A stretch of 64,000 nucleotides of DNA from Neoconidiobolus thromboides FSU 785 (lineage: Eukaryota > Entomophthoromycota > Entomophthoromycetes > Entomophthorales > Neoconidiobolaceae), in contig MU626258.1 of the NCBI GenBank assembly GCA_025603075.1, forward strand, positions 321,457 through 385,456, in the 5' to 3' direction. Positions 24,601 through 35,324 of the stretch are shown one piece after another; within the stretch, counting starts at the first letter, position 1, and each line of letters starts with the position of its first letter. The position numbers and the translations under genes are program-made. The notes under the pieces were generated by a model. The model saw only the letters and a program-made list of their open reading frames with translations, had not been told where the DNA came from and ran no database searches.

Positions 24601-26718
24601 TTAAGACAAACCTAACTCATAAAGTGAACGTATGAGTTTAGCATCACCCTGTGGATCTGGACTGCGTGGAGAAGGTGTATGACTTGAAATATTGGAATTT
24701 ACTGAATCTCTATTAGATGGCGGGGTACTACCACTAGGTGGAATTAAAGTACTTGAAGCCGCACTTGAAAAGTTAAATAAATTGGCTAGAGAAGGTCTCC
24801 TATTCCCAAATTTTAAAAATGATGATCCTGAATTTTTCTTTTTCGGTAGTGTTGAAGTAGAAGAAGGCCTCTCTTTACTGTTTGCAGAAGAATCGCTTTT
24901 TGAAGTCATAGTACTATTAATAGTTGAAGTCATTGATATATTTGTATCATATGCGCCTGAGCCATTAATATTAGTGTTTGAAAGTTGAGAACCAATTGAA
25001 TCACGATTGCTTCTAGGTGCAACTGATGGTCTACGAGAAACTGGGTTAGATTGCGACTGTTGATTTTCTAAAGGTTGAGACACAGGTACAGGTTCAGGTA
25101 TATCAACTTTAGCTGTTGGAGGTCGGAAATTTGGAGGCATAAATCTAAGAATCTCGGTTCTCAAAGCGCTAGGATATTCATCCCAAAAATAAGTATTATC
25201 CAATAATTTTAGCCTTTCTTTGAGAATAAGGGAAAGCGATCTAAGTCTTAAGCCATCTCTTTTTCCTGTACATGAGACTTCAAATATTTCAAGTGCATTA
25301 TCGACATCTAACATACTATGTAAATGTGAAGCTGCTTGATCATATAAATTATGAACCGAATAATTCCTGGCAAATATCAATAATTTTCCTAATACTTTTA
25401 AATTTTTGGCTTGATCAAAATCAAGATTATCGGTATAAAGGTACCTAACAAAAGCCTGAATCGTTGAATATGTCTCTTGTAATTCCAAAGTATTTGATGA
25501 AAAAATTCCCAAGGCTTGATCTTTATCTTGTCTTTTGGTAAGATAGGTATCAAAATTTCTCCAACGAGATCTTAAAAATCCAGAATTGATATGTATACGA
25601 AAACCATCCTTAGTCAAAAGAGCAAAATTAGAATACCTTGGTTCATACATCATTAGTAACCCAAGATCAACAGAATGCTGATCTTCACAGGTAATTGGCT
25701 TTCTATAAATATTGAATGCTTCAAGATTCACCACACTGATATGGTTGAAATTAATACGACGATGCTGATAATCTTCTACAATTTCTCTATCACGATGTCC
25801 AAAAATAAGGAACTGATTATTCATTGGATGGAGGATACCACGATTCCACGATCCACGAGCAAAGCAAGAGCCAGTATCAATTCGACTCCAAGTAAGCTCT
25901 TTAAGATCAAGGGTCCATAAACTGTATGATTGAACATTGTTGCTAATATATGTACCACTAATAACAAGTTTATCCCCTATAATGTAACCTTCTGGAAAGC
26001 GAAGGGCAGGAGGAAGATCAGAGCGGTTTTGTGGAAATTGAAAACTGTTCATATTAAGATTGTCATCAAAAGTAATAAGTTCGCGAATAGGATTATTAAA
26101 GCGCGTATTTGAAAAAACAAAAAGCTCATTAGAACCAGGACAAATACTTAGTGTAGAGCGATACGATCCAATACCTGCAGAAATAGAACATCTTTTCTCA
26201 AGCTCTTTTGATTTTAAATCAAAAGTATAAATGTCATTGAGATATTGATTATCTGCATCTTGGCCACCAATAATAAATAGATGATTATTTTTCGTTATTG
26301 TAAGATGAGCATATCGTGAAGGAAAAGTTGTGGTATTAAGCTCAAAAATTTCCCATTCATTTGTTTGAATATTGTAAATACAAATGTCATTAAGAACATT
26401 AGGTGTATCAGGATTAGTTTGTTCTCCTTGTCCTCCACTAATAATTAAATATTTATCTTCATGCATAGTTGCAGAATGAAAATAACGTGGTGAAGGTAAA
26501 GGGGATCCTTCATTTGGTTGAACTAATTCGCATGCCATATGATGTAAATCAAAAAGATATAAATCATTAGTAACTTTGGGAGGATTGATTGTGCGACCAC
26601 CAAAAGCATATAATCTATCCTTAAATGTTGTTAAACTTGGTCCAACCCTGGCCAGAGGAACTGTTCCAAGAGTTAAAGATGCAGATACAGTAGATTCTGA
26701 AAATACAGCCACAGTCAT
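24601..26718 (-). CDS. Kelch-repeat protein with BTB/BACK-like C-terminal region
   Basis: Single exon, 705 aa. Residues about 30-340 form Kelch blades: repeated GG doublets (LYAFGGR, LIISGGQ, LFIIGGQ) followed by spaced Tyr and Trp as in NDICIYNIQTNEWEIF and NDIYTFDLKSKELE. Residues about 350-530 resemble BTB plus BACK helices (RIHINSGFLRSRW, FVRYLYTDNLDF, LLIFARNY, ALEIFEVSC). The last 150 residues are Ser/Pro/Asn-rich and basic (NSGSSFLKFGNRRPSLANLF). Kelch followed by BTB is the arrangement of S. pombe Ral2, a regulator of Ras signalling; this match is by architecture only. It could also act as a cell-end or E3-adaptor protein. Confidence 0.85.
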   Translation of the reverse strand: MTVAVFSESTVSASLTLGTVPLARVGPSLTTFKDRLYAFGGRTINPPKVTNDLYLFDLHHMACELVQPNEGSPLPSPRYFHSATMHEDKYLIISGGQGEQTNPDTPNVLNDICIYNIQTNEWEIFELNTTTFPSRYAHLTITKNNHLFIIGGQDADNQYLNDIYTFDLKSKELEKRCSISAGIGSYRSTLSICPGSNELFVFSNTRFNNPIRELITFDDNLNMNSFQFPQNRSDLPPALRFPEGYIIGDKLVISGTYISNNVQSYSLWTLDLKELTWSRIDTGSCFARGSWNRGILHPMNNQFLIFGHRDREIVEDYQHRRINFNHISVVNLEAFNIYRKPITCEDQHSVDLGLLMMYEPRYSNFALLTKDGFRIHINSGFLRSRWRNFDTYLTKRQDKDQALGIFSSNTLELQETYSTIQAFVRYLYTDNLDFDQAKNLKVLGKLLIFARNYSVHNLYDQAASHLHSMLDVDNALEIFEVSCTGKRDGLRLRSLSLILKERLKLLDNTYFWDEYPSALRTEILRFMPPNFRPPTAKVDIPEPVPVSQPLENQQSQSNPVSRRPSVAPRSNRDSIGSQLSNTNINGSGAYDTNISMTSTINSTMTSKSDSSANSKERPSSTSTLPKKKNSGSSFLKFGNRRPSLANLFNFSSAASSTLIPPSGSTPPSNRDSVNSNISSHTPSPRSPDPQGDAKLIRSLYELGLS

Positions 26719-29700
26719 ATTGTAGCTTTAAAAAATATTAGTACACAGTTGAATATAAATTAAACCTCTAAAATCAATTAGAATAAGTATATACCTTAAA
26801 TTAAGTTAGAAAGAGGTATTGGGATATTGAACAAATGTAAATATTAAAACAAGATGCTGTTTAAGATTGGCCTTTAAGTTAAATAGGATGTAAAAATGAA
26901 AATCTTTTTGAATTAAAAAAAGAGATAACTATATTTTTAATTGTCAAGTAATTTAATGTGGGTTACTAAACCTGGAACCTAACTTAAACTTCCAATCACA
27001 AAGTTTAAGGTTTAATTTTTGGAAATAGCCAATTACTTTCATTTATTAGGATTATTCCTCTGTTTTGTTTCATCCACTATTAAATTGATGGTGGCAATTT
27101 GTTCAGTTATTTATAAATTTAGCTAAGTATGCTTATTTTATTGATGTATAAAATTCATACAAAGGATATTTATCACTTAATATTGATATTTAATCGAATT
27201 AATCCTGCTTTATATATAATAAATGCTGATATATAGCAGCTGATAAAGGATGTCTAAGGTGTCAACCAATCACTTACTCAGTCTTGTCTATTTGTTTATT
27301 CATCATTTGTTCTTATTATGAGTAAGCATTTATTCTAGCATATATAGGCAAATTATTTGTCCGTTTATTAGAATATAAATTTATTACTATTATTTCAAAT
27401 TAGATAAAGGAATTATCACAAATTCACTATTACTTAATAATGTTTGATTTAAATTATTACTGTGAATATGATTTAAATTAACATTTTACCAATATGTTTT
27501 ATAGGTTAAACGCACCAACTTTTTACCTATAAAGCTATTTTCTTTAAAGGCTGAAATCATAGATAATAAAATAGAACTTAATTTATGAAGTAACCTTATC
27601 TTTTGTTTAAATGTATATAAACATTACAAATAACTTCAGATGTAATTAAAGTAAAGTGTTGACGCATGTTTATCATATTAATATTATTCTATGTTTTATA
27701 CGTTCGGCTAATTTCCATACTAGGAATAAAATTGTACCATTTAAATTTACCAGTGTTTAATACTTTGGTATTCAAGTCCTTAGCCTTATTATTCATACCC
27801 AACCCTCATTTAAGTTTTAAATTAAATTTTGAGAGACATTAATTAATCCAGAAAATAATTAGTGGTAGCATCAATTTTCAATTTAATTGGAGTTTCAAAG
27901 CAAACTGATAACACATGATCTAGTAAAAAACATATAACTCCACTGAATCCTCATCTATCTAAGTATAAAACAGCCACTTTAAAACCATATAATTACTAAT
28001 AGGAATTATTTCAACTCAAAATAAGATACAAATCAAGCTTCTATTACTATTATTTTTATTTATAAACAAGTATTTTTACATAATAAAAAATGGAGTTTTA
28101 TGATAAAATCTGAAACATTCCAATTTTTAATTTTGGGGAAATTGAAATTGACCAATTAAAGTCCTCCAAATGTTACTACTTTTTTAAAATCCCTGATAAC
28201 CAATCAAATTTACAGATGTTTTATCAATATTTTTATATTATTATTACATTTAATATTTAACAAGTTTTAACAACAATTTTTATTAACTTAAAATTTAATA
28301 AATTAAATGATATGCTATAAAGCACTTTAATATATGTTTAACATATTTACAGTTTAAATTAAACTGATATAATTTTATATGAATTTGTTGTGGGGCTCCA
28401 CAAGTGTACCGTTAGGTTTTTTTCAATTTTTATGTAATTGAATTTTAATCAAAATGAATGCTCAATCGAATTGAAAAAGCGCACATTATTTCCGAATGTT
28501 ATTTGCTTCCATTCAAACAAATTTATTACATTTCTACAATTAAAATTAGTGCAAAAATTTAATTAAAAGTAACCTCTATTCAAGTAAAAAATCAACTTTT
28601 TAAACACTGTTTTTGAGTTTAAATTTACAAAAAGTAATAAATAAACATCATTTATATATGCACATTTCATAATTTTATTGAATATTAATATCAAGAGTAT
28701 AAAATTAAAAATTTAATTTAGAATGCTTTGACATTTGTTATGTTATTTTAAAGTTGTGGATCTTAGACAGTATTCCTTAATGTATTAAGCAAGAAGTAAT
28801 AGACTAAACAAAAATGAACTAAAATCATGATAAGTAGTAGCGGAAAATAAAAATCTATTTTGCAAAAGCTTATAGGCTTATAAGGTATCTAATTATTTCA
28901 ATTTAAGAAGGAGAGAATTTTTTTTGAGTAGGAAGTATTTTTATTCAAATATACAAGCCTGAGTTGAAGTTGGACCCAATTGATACTAAAATGTTATTTT
29001 ACCTTATTAGCGTGGGTAACTCAATAACTGAATCTATAACTAATGAGATGAATATAACGGAACAGGATAAGAATATACAAAGTAGAAAAAGAAGGTGATT
29101 GTCTTTTTTTGCTGCATTTAATTATCTTTATTTGATTGGTACCTATTATAGCTTGTGAGCAATATTAATGAAATAAATTTTAATAATATAGAAAAGACAT
29201 TAAATAAGTACAAATAATTGTGGTTCTTTATAATTATAAATCAAATTTAGTAAACAAACGCATTTTGTAATATTCTATTTTAATAAATTGTTTTTTAAGA
29301 GTAGTATTTATCTCACTTTTGCTCATTTATTAAGCAACGTAAAATTAAAAACTTTTATAGCCAAATATTGAAATAAAAGCCATTTTTAACAGTTTTTTTC
29401 TATAGGATTAGGATTCTACTTTTTCCAGGCTTTTCAATTTATGCTCATATTATAGTCTAAGCAGTATGATATTATGTAATTTCCAACAAGTCATAACTGA
29501 TAATTATTACCTGTTCAATAAAGCATATTAGAATATTTTTGATTTAACTAATTTCAAAATATCAGTATTTGTTTATAATATTTCGATCCCTTCTTAAACC
29601 TAAAAAAATTTATTGTTATTAACTTTTGGTATCTAACAGTCTTGTTATTTTTCATAACGATAATGAAGATTGGAATATTTTAACAGTCACATAAATAATT

Positions 29701-29821
29701 AAAATTATTGAAACCGCTAATTAAATAAGTAGAAATTCAAACTTCACTTTTCAAGAATAAACGGGTTTTAATTCAATTTTTCGAAAAATATCAAAATATC
29801 AAAATATCAAAATATCAAGAA
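26719..29821. other. 3.1-kb divergent intergenic region
   Basis: Region between the Kelch (-) and DGAT2 (+) start codons; AT-rich with no supportable gene or MITE. Contains the short tandem repeat just before the DGAT2 start. Confidence 0.55.
29785..29818. repeat. 8-bp tandem repeat before DGAT2 start
   Basis: Four AAAATATC-type units end 4 bp before the ATG of the acyltransferase gene, so they probably lie in its 5' untranslated region. Confidence 0.6.
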
Positions 29822-30922
29822 ATGATTTCCAGCAATCTCAATAAATTAAAAGGTTTAATATCTATCATCTTCTTTACACATGTTACATTAGCCTCTTTGA
29901 TACTAACTATTTTACTTTTCTTAAACCCTTTAACCTTCCCATTCACAATTCTTTATTATGTCCACGTATTCTATGATCAAACTTATGTGAATGGTGGTTC
30001 TCCTTCCACTTATTTCAAATCCTTATTTATATGGAAATGGTTCAACGAATACTTTTCTTCTAAAGTGATCTTTGATAGCACTATTTCCTATGATGAAACA
30101 TATATATTTGGTTATCATCCACATGGTGTAGCTGGTTTTGGAGTCTTTGCAAACTTTGCTTCCATGCATTCCAATTTTTATCAGCAGTTACCCCAATTTC
30201 GATTAAATATTGCTACATTAAACCTGAATTTTTATTTACCATTTCATAGGGAAGTGTTATTAAAGTTAGGGTTTATTTCCGCAAATAAAGAAAGCTTGAA
30301 AACCGCTTTGGAAAAGGGACAATCGTGTCTGGTAGTCGTTGGCGGTGCCAGTGAAGCTTTGTTGGCCAATCCAAAGTCCACCGATGTGTTATTAAAAAAC
30401 CGATTCGGATTCATCAAACTGGCATTAAAAACAGGGTAAGCTTTAAGACAGTTATGAATAATCAATGTATTTAATCTATCTAACTCTTTATCATTATTAT
30501 AGAAAGCCACTGGTACCAATATTTAGCTTTGGTGAAAATAAATTATATACTCAACTGCGACCAAGTAAAGGCAGTTGGCTGGATTTAATTCAAAAGACGT
30601 TAAAAAAGGCACTATCTTTTTCAACACCTATTATTTATGGCCGAGGTTTCTTTCAAAATTCTATTGGTCTATTGCCAAAGAAAGTACCTATTGTTAGTAT
30701 AAGTAAGTTGATTATTAGTAACAATTTATTTGCTTTATTTATTATCCTTTATTAAAAGTTGGTAACCCTATTTATGTTGAAAAAGATGAGAATCCATCCC
30801 ACGAAAAGATTGAACAATTACTTGATGTATATAAGGCAGAATTAACGAGAATTTATAATAAGTATAAAGTAGAATATTATAATATGTTAAATGAAGAAGC
30901 TCCAGAGATTCAATTTCATTAG
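29822..30922 (+). CDS. DGAT2-family acyltransferase
   Basis: ER or lipid-droplet membrane enzyme that transfers acyl-CoA to an acyl acceptor such as diacylglycerol. Exons 29822-30435, 30503-30702, 30759-30922; 325 aa. Hydrophobic hairpin at about 10-50, then FGYHPHG (YHPHG 98-102, the active-site histidine block), FHREVLLKLG, GGASEAL (174-180), FGFIKLALKTGKPLVPIFSFGEN spanning the first junction, and YGRGFF. All blocks expected of DGAT2 are present in order and the length is normal. The substrate (diacylglycerol, monoacylglycerol or fatty alcohol) cannot be told. Two paralogues lie 8 and 14 kb downstream on the other strand. Confidence 0.93.
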
Positions 30923-31171
30923 TAAAAAATAAAAACAACTTTTAAATGTTGACTATAATCTCTATGGCCTAAAAATAGATTAATTCTACTTTGATTTAAA
31001 GAAATATAAAATGAACAAGTTAAAACAGTAACATCAATAATAAAAATTTATTAACTAAATTTAATATGCTTTTTTAAATCTTTTCTATTAACTCCATTTC
31101 AAGTCAATTATACAACTTCCCTCACATTTTAAAACTAACATTAACTATTCAATTTCTTATTATTATCCAAA

Positions 31172-31591
31172 TTATTGCATATTTTGAAAGTCCATTTTTG
31201 ATTTCACATGTTCATCACCAAGTTCTTTAATCTTATTAGCAAACCTAAAAAACTTTCCAACACATTTGTCCACGCATCGTGCTTCTCTACGATTAAGATA
31301 AGTTTGTTCCGACTCATTCTCTTTATCTAAGCAACTTGATTTACATAAATCTAAAGCACTAAAAATGAAAGGAAAATTAATTAATTTTGACTCGTTTTAA
31401 TAATTGGTATGCTTTATTGAAAGAGTGATGAATTTGAATATAGACATAAATTAAAGGAAATGAACTTACGAGCGAAACATTCGAATATGTGCGTTATGAT
31501 TTAACTCGATTCCATTAAATTCTTCTTCTGTAAACCCACCATACTCATTATTATCTACTGTTGTCTCATTGCTTTGACCCCAACCAAACAT
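31172..31591 (-). CDS. Small TIM chaperone (Tim8/9/10/13 family)
   Basis: Mitochondrial intermembrane-space chaperone for hydrophobic carrier precursors. Two exons, 31591-31470 and 31358-31172, give 102 aa. Twin CX3C motifs: Cys46/Cys50 (CKSSC) and Cys69/Cys73 (CVDKC), 18 residues apart, on predicted helices ending in KFFRFANKIKELGDEHV. The N-terminus MFGWG and its acidic leader are longer than in most family members. The motif assigns the family with good confidence; which paralogue it is I cannot decide. The gene has its own promoter region and its 3' end faces that of the DGAT2 gene. Confidence 0.75.
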
Positions 31592-31647
31592 GTTAATATA
31601 GTGAGATAATAATAATACTTGAAATAGCCTTAAAACTATATAAAATT

Positions 31648-31896
31648 TGAATACTTAGCGGTGGTGGTTTGAAGCAATCAAAATGATTCAAGCCAATGAA
31701 AATTTTTTTATCTTTTTGTTCATCTTTAATTGGCGTTTCTAGATTTTGCCAGGAATTTTTAATTTGATTGGTAACCTTCAAATTCGTATTTGAGTATTTC
31801 AGAATAAAAGGATAGAATTTGTCTCTTGTTTCAATAAATAAAAAACTATATCAAATAGTCTTTTTTAAAAGTAAGTATTTTATTAATTTCATGTAT
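31648..31896 (-). pseudogene. Orphan open frame upstream of small TIM, possible relic
   Basis: A minus-strand frame reads about 60 codons of ordinary composition (RDKFYPFILKYSNTNLKV, KIFIGLNHFDCFKPPPLS). It is continuous in frame with an ATG at 31890 but interrupted by one TGA near 31850. I do not recognise it. It could be a relic, a first exon with an undetected splice, or chance. Confidence 0.25.
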
Positions 31897-32341
31897 TCAT
31901 TCAATTTTATTAATTATTAAGATTAAATTTATTATCAAGATATTTTTATTGAAATTTAGTGATAATTAAATATAGTTAATTAACTCAAAATTAAATTTGA
32001 TAAAAAAATAGATAGATTAACTTAAAGTACATTTGAATTGATAAATTTAGTTTACTCGATTCTATATAAGTTTATTGTAATAGTATAAAATTAGTTATAA
32101 AAAACAAGGTTTGTTAATATAATATAGAATAAATTAAAGATGGCCTGTTATAGGCTTAAAACTAATAGTTAACTCAGCTAGATATCGAATAAATAGTAGT
32201 TACCTTGGAATAACATAATTAGAAATAATAGTTAGATATAAAACTTTATAGTATAGTATAATATAGTTTATTTAGTTTATTTAAATTTTTAATAGTTAAA
32301 CAAATAGTAGTTTTAAAGTACACAAATTAAATTAATAAAAA
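31897..32341. other. Promoter-side spacer of the RRM gene
   Basis: About 450 bp of very AT-rich DNA before the RRM gene. No motif stands out. Confidence 0.4.
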
Positions 32342-34401
32342 ATGGAATTTAATAATAACGATCAAAAAATGAATAATGGAAGTGTTAACTATTCGGAAGA
32401 GGAAGCTAAATATAATGTTGTAGATAATAACCAAGCTGGTGACCAAAGTAACCGTACGGGAGACAAAGAAGGATATGGAGGAGTTGAAGAAACTGAACCT
32501 GGTTTAGATGTGGATCAAGGCTATCATTTAACTGAAGACCCAGAATATAACCAAGAGATTAGTAATGAAGCAGATCAATATGAGCAGAAAGAATCAATAA
32601 AAAAGGTAGAAGCTGATGAAGAACAACATGAGTTTCAAGATACTGGCGTTGAGAATGATTATAAACAGGATGCGTATCAAGAGTATGAAAATATTGCTCA
32701 AGAAAACAGAGATGAACAAGTTCATGTAGATCAAACTAATCAAGAAAATAACTATAAAATGGATAACCAAGAATATAATCAAGATGAAAGAGTTGAGGAC
32801 TATAAATATCAAAATGAAGGACAGCAAGAGGCTGAAAATAAATGGTATGGAAGTAATAATAACAATAACGAAAATTATCAAGATTCAGGAAATAATGAAA
32901 ATTATCAAAACAACTATAATCAAAATGATAATTATAATCAAAATGATAATTATAATCAAAATGATAATTATAATCAGAATAATGATAATTACAATCAAAA
33001 CAATGATAGTTATAATCAAAACAATGATGGTTATAGTCAAAATAATAGTTATAAAAGTAGAAATACTGATGATTCGTAAGATTTAATTCAAATTTAGTTA
33101 CTATTAAATATTAATATTTATTTTGAATTAGCAAAATATTTGTTGGCGGTTTAGGTTGGGATTTAAATGAAGGTAGATAATAATTAAATTAATCAACAAT
33201 AATTAAATAATTATGATTTAATATTAACCTATTTTATTAGATGATCTAAGTGCTTATTTTCAATCATTTGGTGAGTTGATTGATATTGTTATTATGAGAG
33301 AACCAAGTACTGGTAGGTCTAGAGGCTTTGGATTTGTTAGTTTTAGTACTTCTGAAATTGCTGACTCTACATTAACTCAACAACATGTAATTAAAGGAAA
33401 GAAAGTAAGTTTAAAAAATAATAACAAAATAATAAAGTAGAGTAATAAAAAAATAGATTGATGTTAAAAAAGCAGTACCTAAAGGAAATCAAGAAGCGAG
33501 AGTTGATAGAACAACAACTAAAGTATTTGTTGGTGGCATACCAATTGAAGTAACCGAACAAGAAATTATTGAAGCATTTTCTAAACATGGTAATGTAATT
33601 TCAGTTAATGTTATGTTAGACAAGCCATCAGGTAGATCTAGAGGTTTTGCATTTGTACAATTTGAAGACTATGAAGCTGTAACAAATTCATTAAATGATA
33701 AAGGTTTAATGTTAGGTGGTAAAACTGTAAGTTATAATATATATAATGTGTATGGTATATTTATTTTTTTATAGGTTGATATTAAACCAGCTCAACCAAG
33801 GTATAATAGTAGCTCATATGGTAAATATGGTGGTGAGCCCAACCATTATTCGAGTTATCCAAGGTCCAGACCAAGTCATCGAGGTGGTTATAGTAAGTAT
33901 GGATCCAGTAGTTATGGAAGTTATTCAAGTCATGGAGGACATCGTAGTTATAATAACCATGGACATGGACATGGACATTCTAAATATGGTTTAGCTTCTG
34001 TTCCTAGACCGCCTCAAGCTTACAATTATGGATATAGTCAACAAACTTATACAGGAAGTTATGGTTATGGACAACCAGCTGCAGCTGCATCAACAACTCA
34101 CTCTACTCATTCAGCTTATAGTAGTTATGGAAGACAAGTACCAAGTCAGCCACAGGTTCATGAATATGTTCATCCTAATCCATATGAGCAAAATGCATCA
34201 TTACCTCAAGCTAGCAATAATTATGACGCTTATAATCAAACTTATCAACAACAAAGTTATAGTGATTATAGCAATGATATTAATAATGTATATGCTCAAC
34301 CTACTCCAGGTTATTCTCAAAGACCTCGTTATTCTAATAGACCTCATTATCATCAGCAAACTCATCGTCAAAATCAGCATTATCATCCTTATAGTAGGTA
34401 A
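32342..34401 (+). CDS. Two-RRM RNA-binding protein (Hrp1/Musashi/DAZAP1-like)
   Basis: Exons 32342-33075, 33132-33172, 33241-33404, 33457-33726, 33775-34401; 611 aa. RRM1 starts at about 246 (RNP2 KIFVGGLGW, RNP1 SRGFGFVSF), RRM2 at about 335 (KVFVGGIPI, SRGFAFVQF), joined by the short linker IDVKKAVPKGN typical of tandem-RRM hnRNP proteins such as yeast Hrp1, which acts in mRNA 3'-end formation and export. The 245-residue N-terminal exon is acidic, then turns into Asn/Gln/Tyr repeats (NYNQND). The C-terminus is Gly/Ser/Tyr/His/Gln-rich. Both tails look disordered and prone to condensation. Hrp1 orthology is likely but not certain; Musashi/DAZAP1-type is the alternative. Confidence 0.9.
32908..33045 (+). 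repeat. 18-21-bp tandem repeats coding NYNQND
   Basis: About seven imperfect units AATTATAATCAAAATGAT in the first RRM-gene exon encode NYNQND/NYNQNND. Such a tract is liable to length change. Confidence 0.8.
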
Positions 34402-35324
34402 ATTAAAATGAAAACCATAATGATAACAAATAGTTGTTATTCTTATATTCAATAAACTACTGATTTAAAAGCTAAGATTAAATAAAATTTAAATTTATAT
34501 ATCTATATTTATATAATTATACTTACTATTAACGTTTATTTTTTTTACTTTCGAATTTTATGAGTGATTAGAAGTGATTTCTTAATAGTCGATTTATTAT
34601 TATGTATTATTAAAATAATAATAGTTTATTTAATATAATAATAGTTTAGAAAAGAATCGATAGAGATAAACTGATGAAATAAAAGTGATATAGGTTTTTA
34701 ATTATTATTTGAGTATTTATTTTATTTTATAAGAGAATCAAAATGAATGCTAATTGGTAAATAATTTTGATAAAAATAATTTTAAAGCTTTATTTTTATA
34801 TAATTAATAAATATTAATTATTTTAATTATAATAAAATAAAATAGATAAATTTAACGTCAGTTATTTTATTCTTTCTAAATATTGATGTTTCTAAATTCA
34901 ATTAATATTAATACAAAATTTATTCTCAGTCAATAATCAAATTCCATTATAGCTAATAAATATTTAAATTCATTCAATATTTCAACATTTCATTACCAAT
35001 TCGGATTAAGCGTAAATTGAGCACTATTTTTTTGTATTTACTGAATTTAATAATGATGGTTATTAATTTTGTGTTTAATAGTTACAAAAATAAATAATGC
35101 CCAATCCATGTTTAACTTGAATAATAATAATTGAATTCATTAAAATGTAGTGGAATTGGACCAATGAAAAAGGATTACATTAACAATATCTAAATTGATG
35201 AAATTGAATGAAATGGCTTCTATTCATTGGTTAATAACACAAGCTGATTTTTTCAATTAAAAAGTTTAAAAAAATTTATCAACAAACTAAGTTTTAATAA
35301 AAATCAAAAAAAAATTGCATCAAA
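34402..35324. other. Intergenic spacer, RRM gene to SEC63
   Basis: About 920 bp of AT-rich DNA between two plus-strand genes. No gene or repeat-family copy seen. Confidence 0.5.

Noticed and set aside
32784-33086. Ile/Met-rich frame overlapping the RRM gene
   Set aside because: Frame-shifted reading of the NYNQND repeats.
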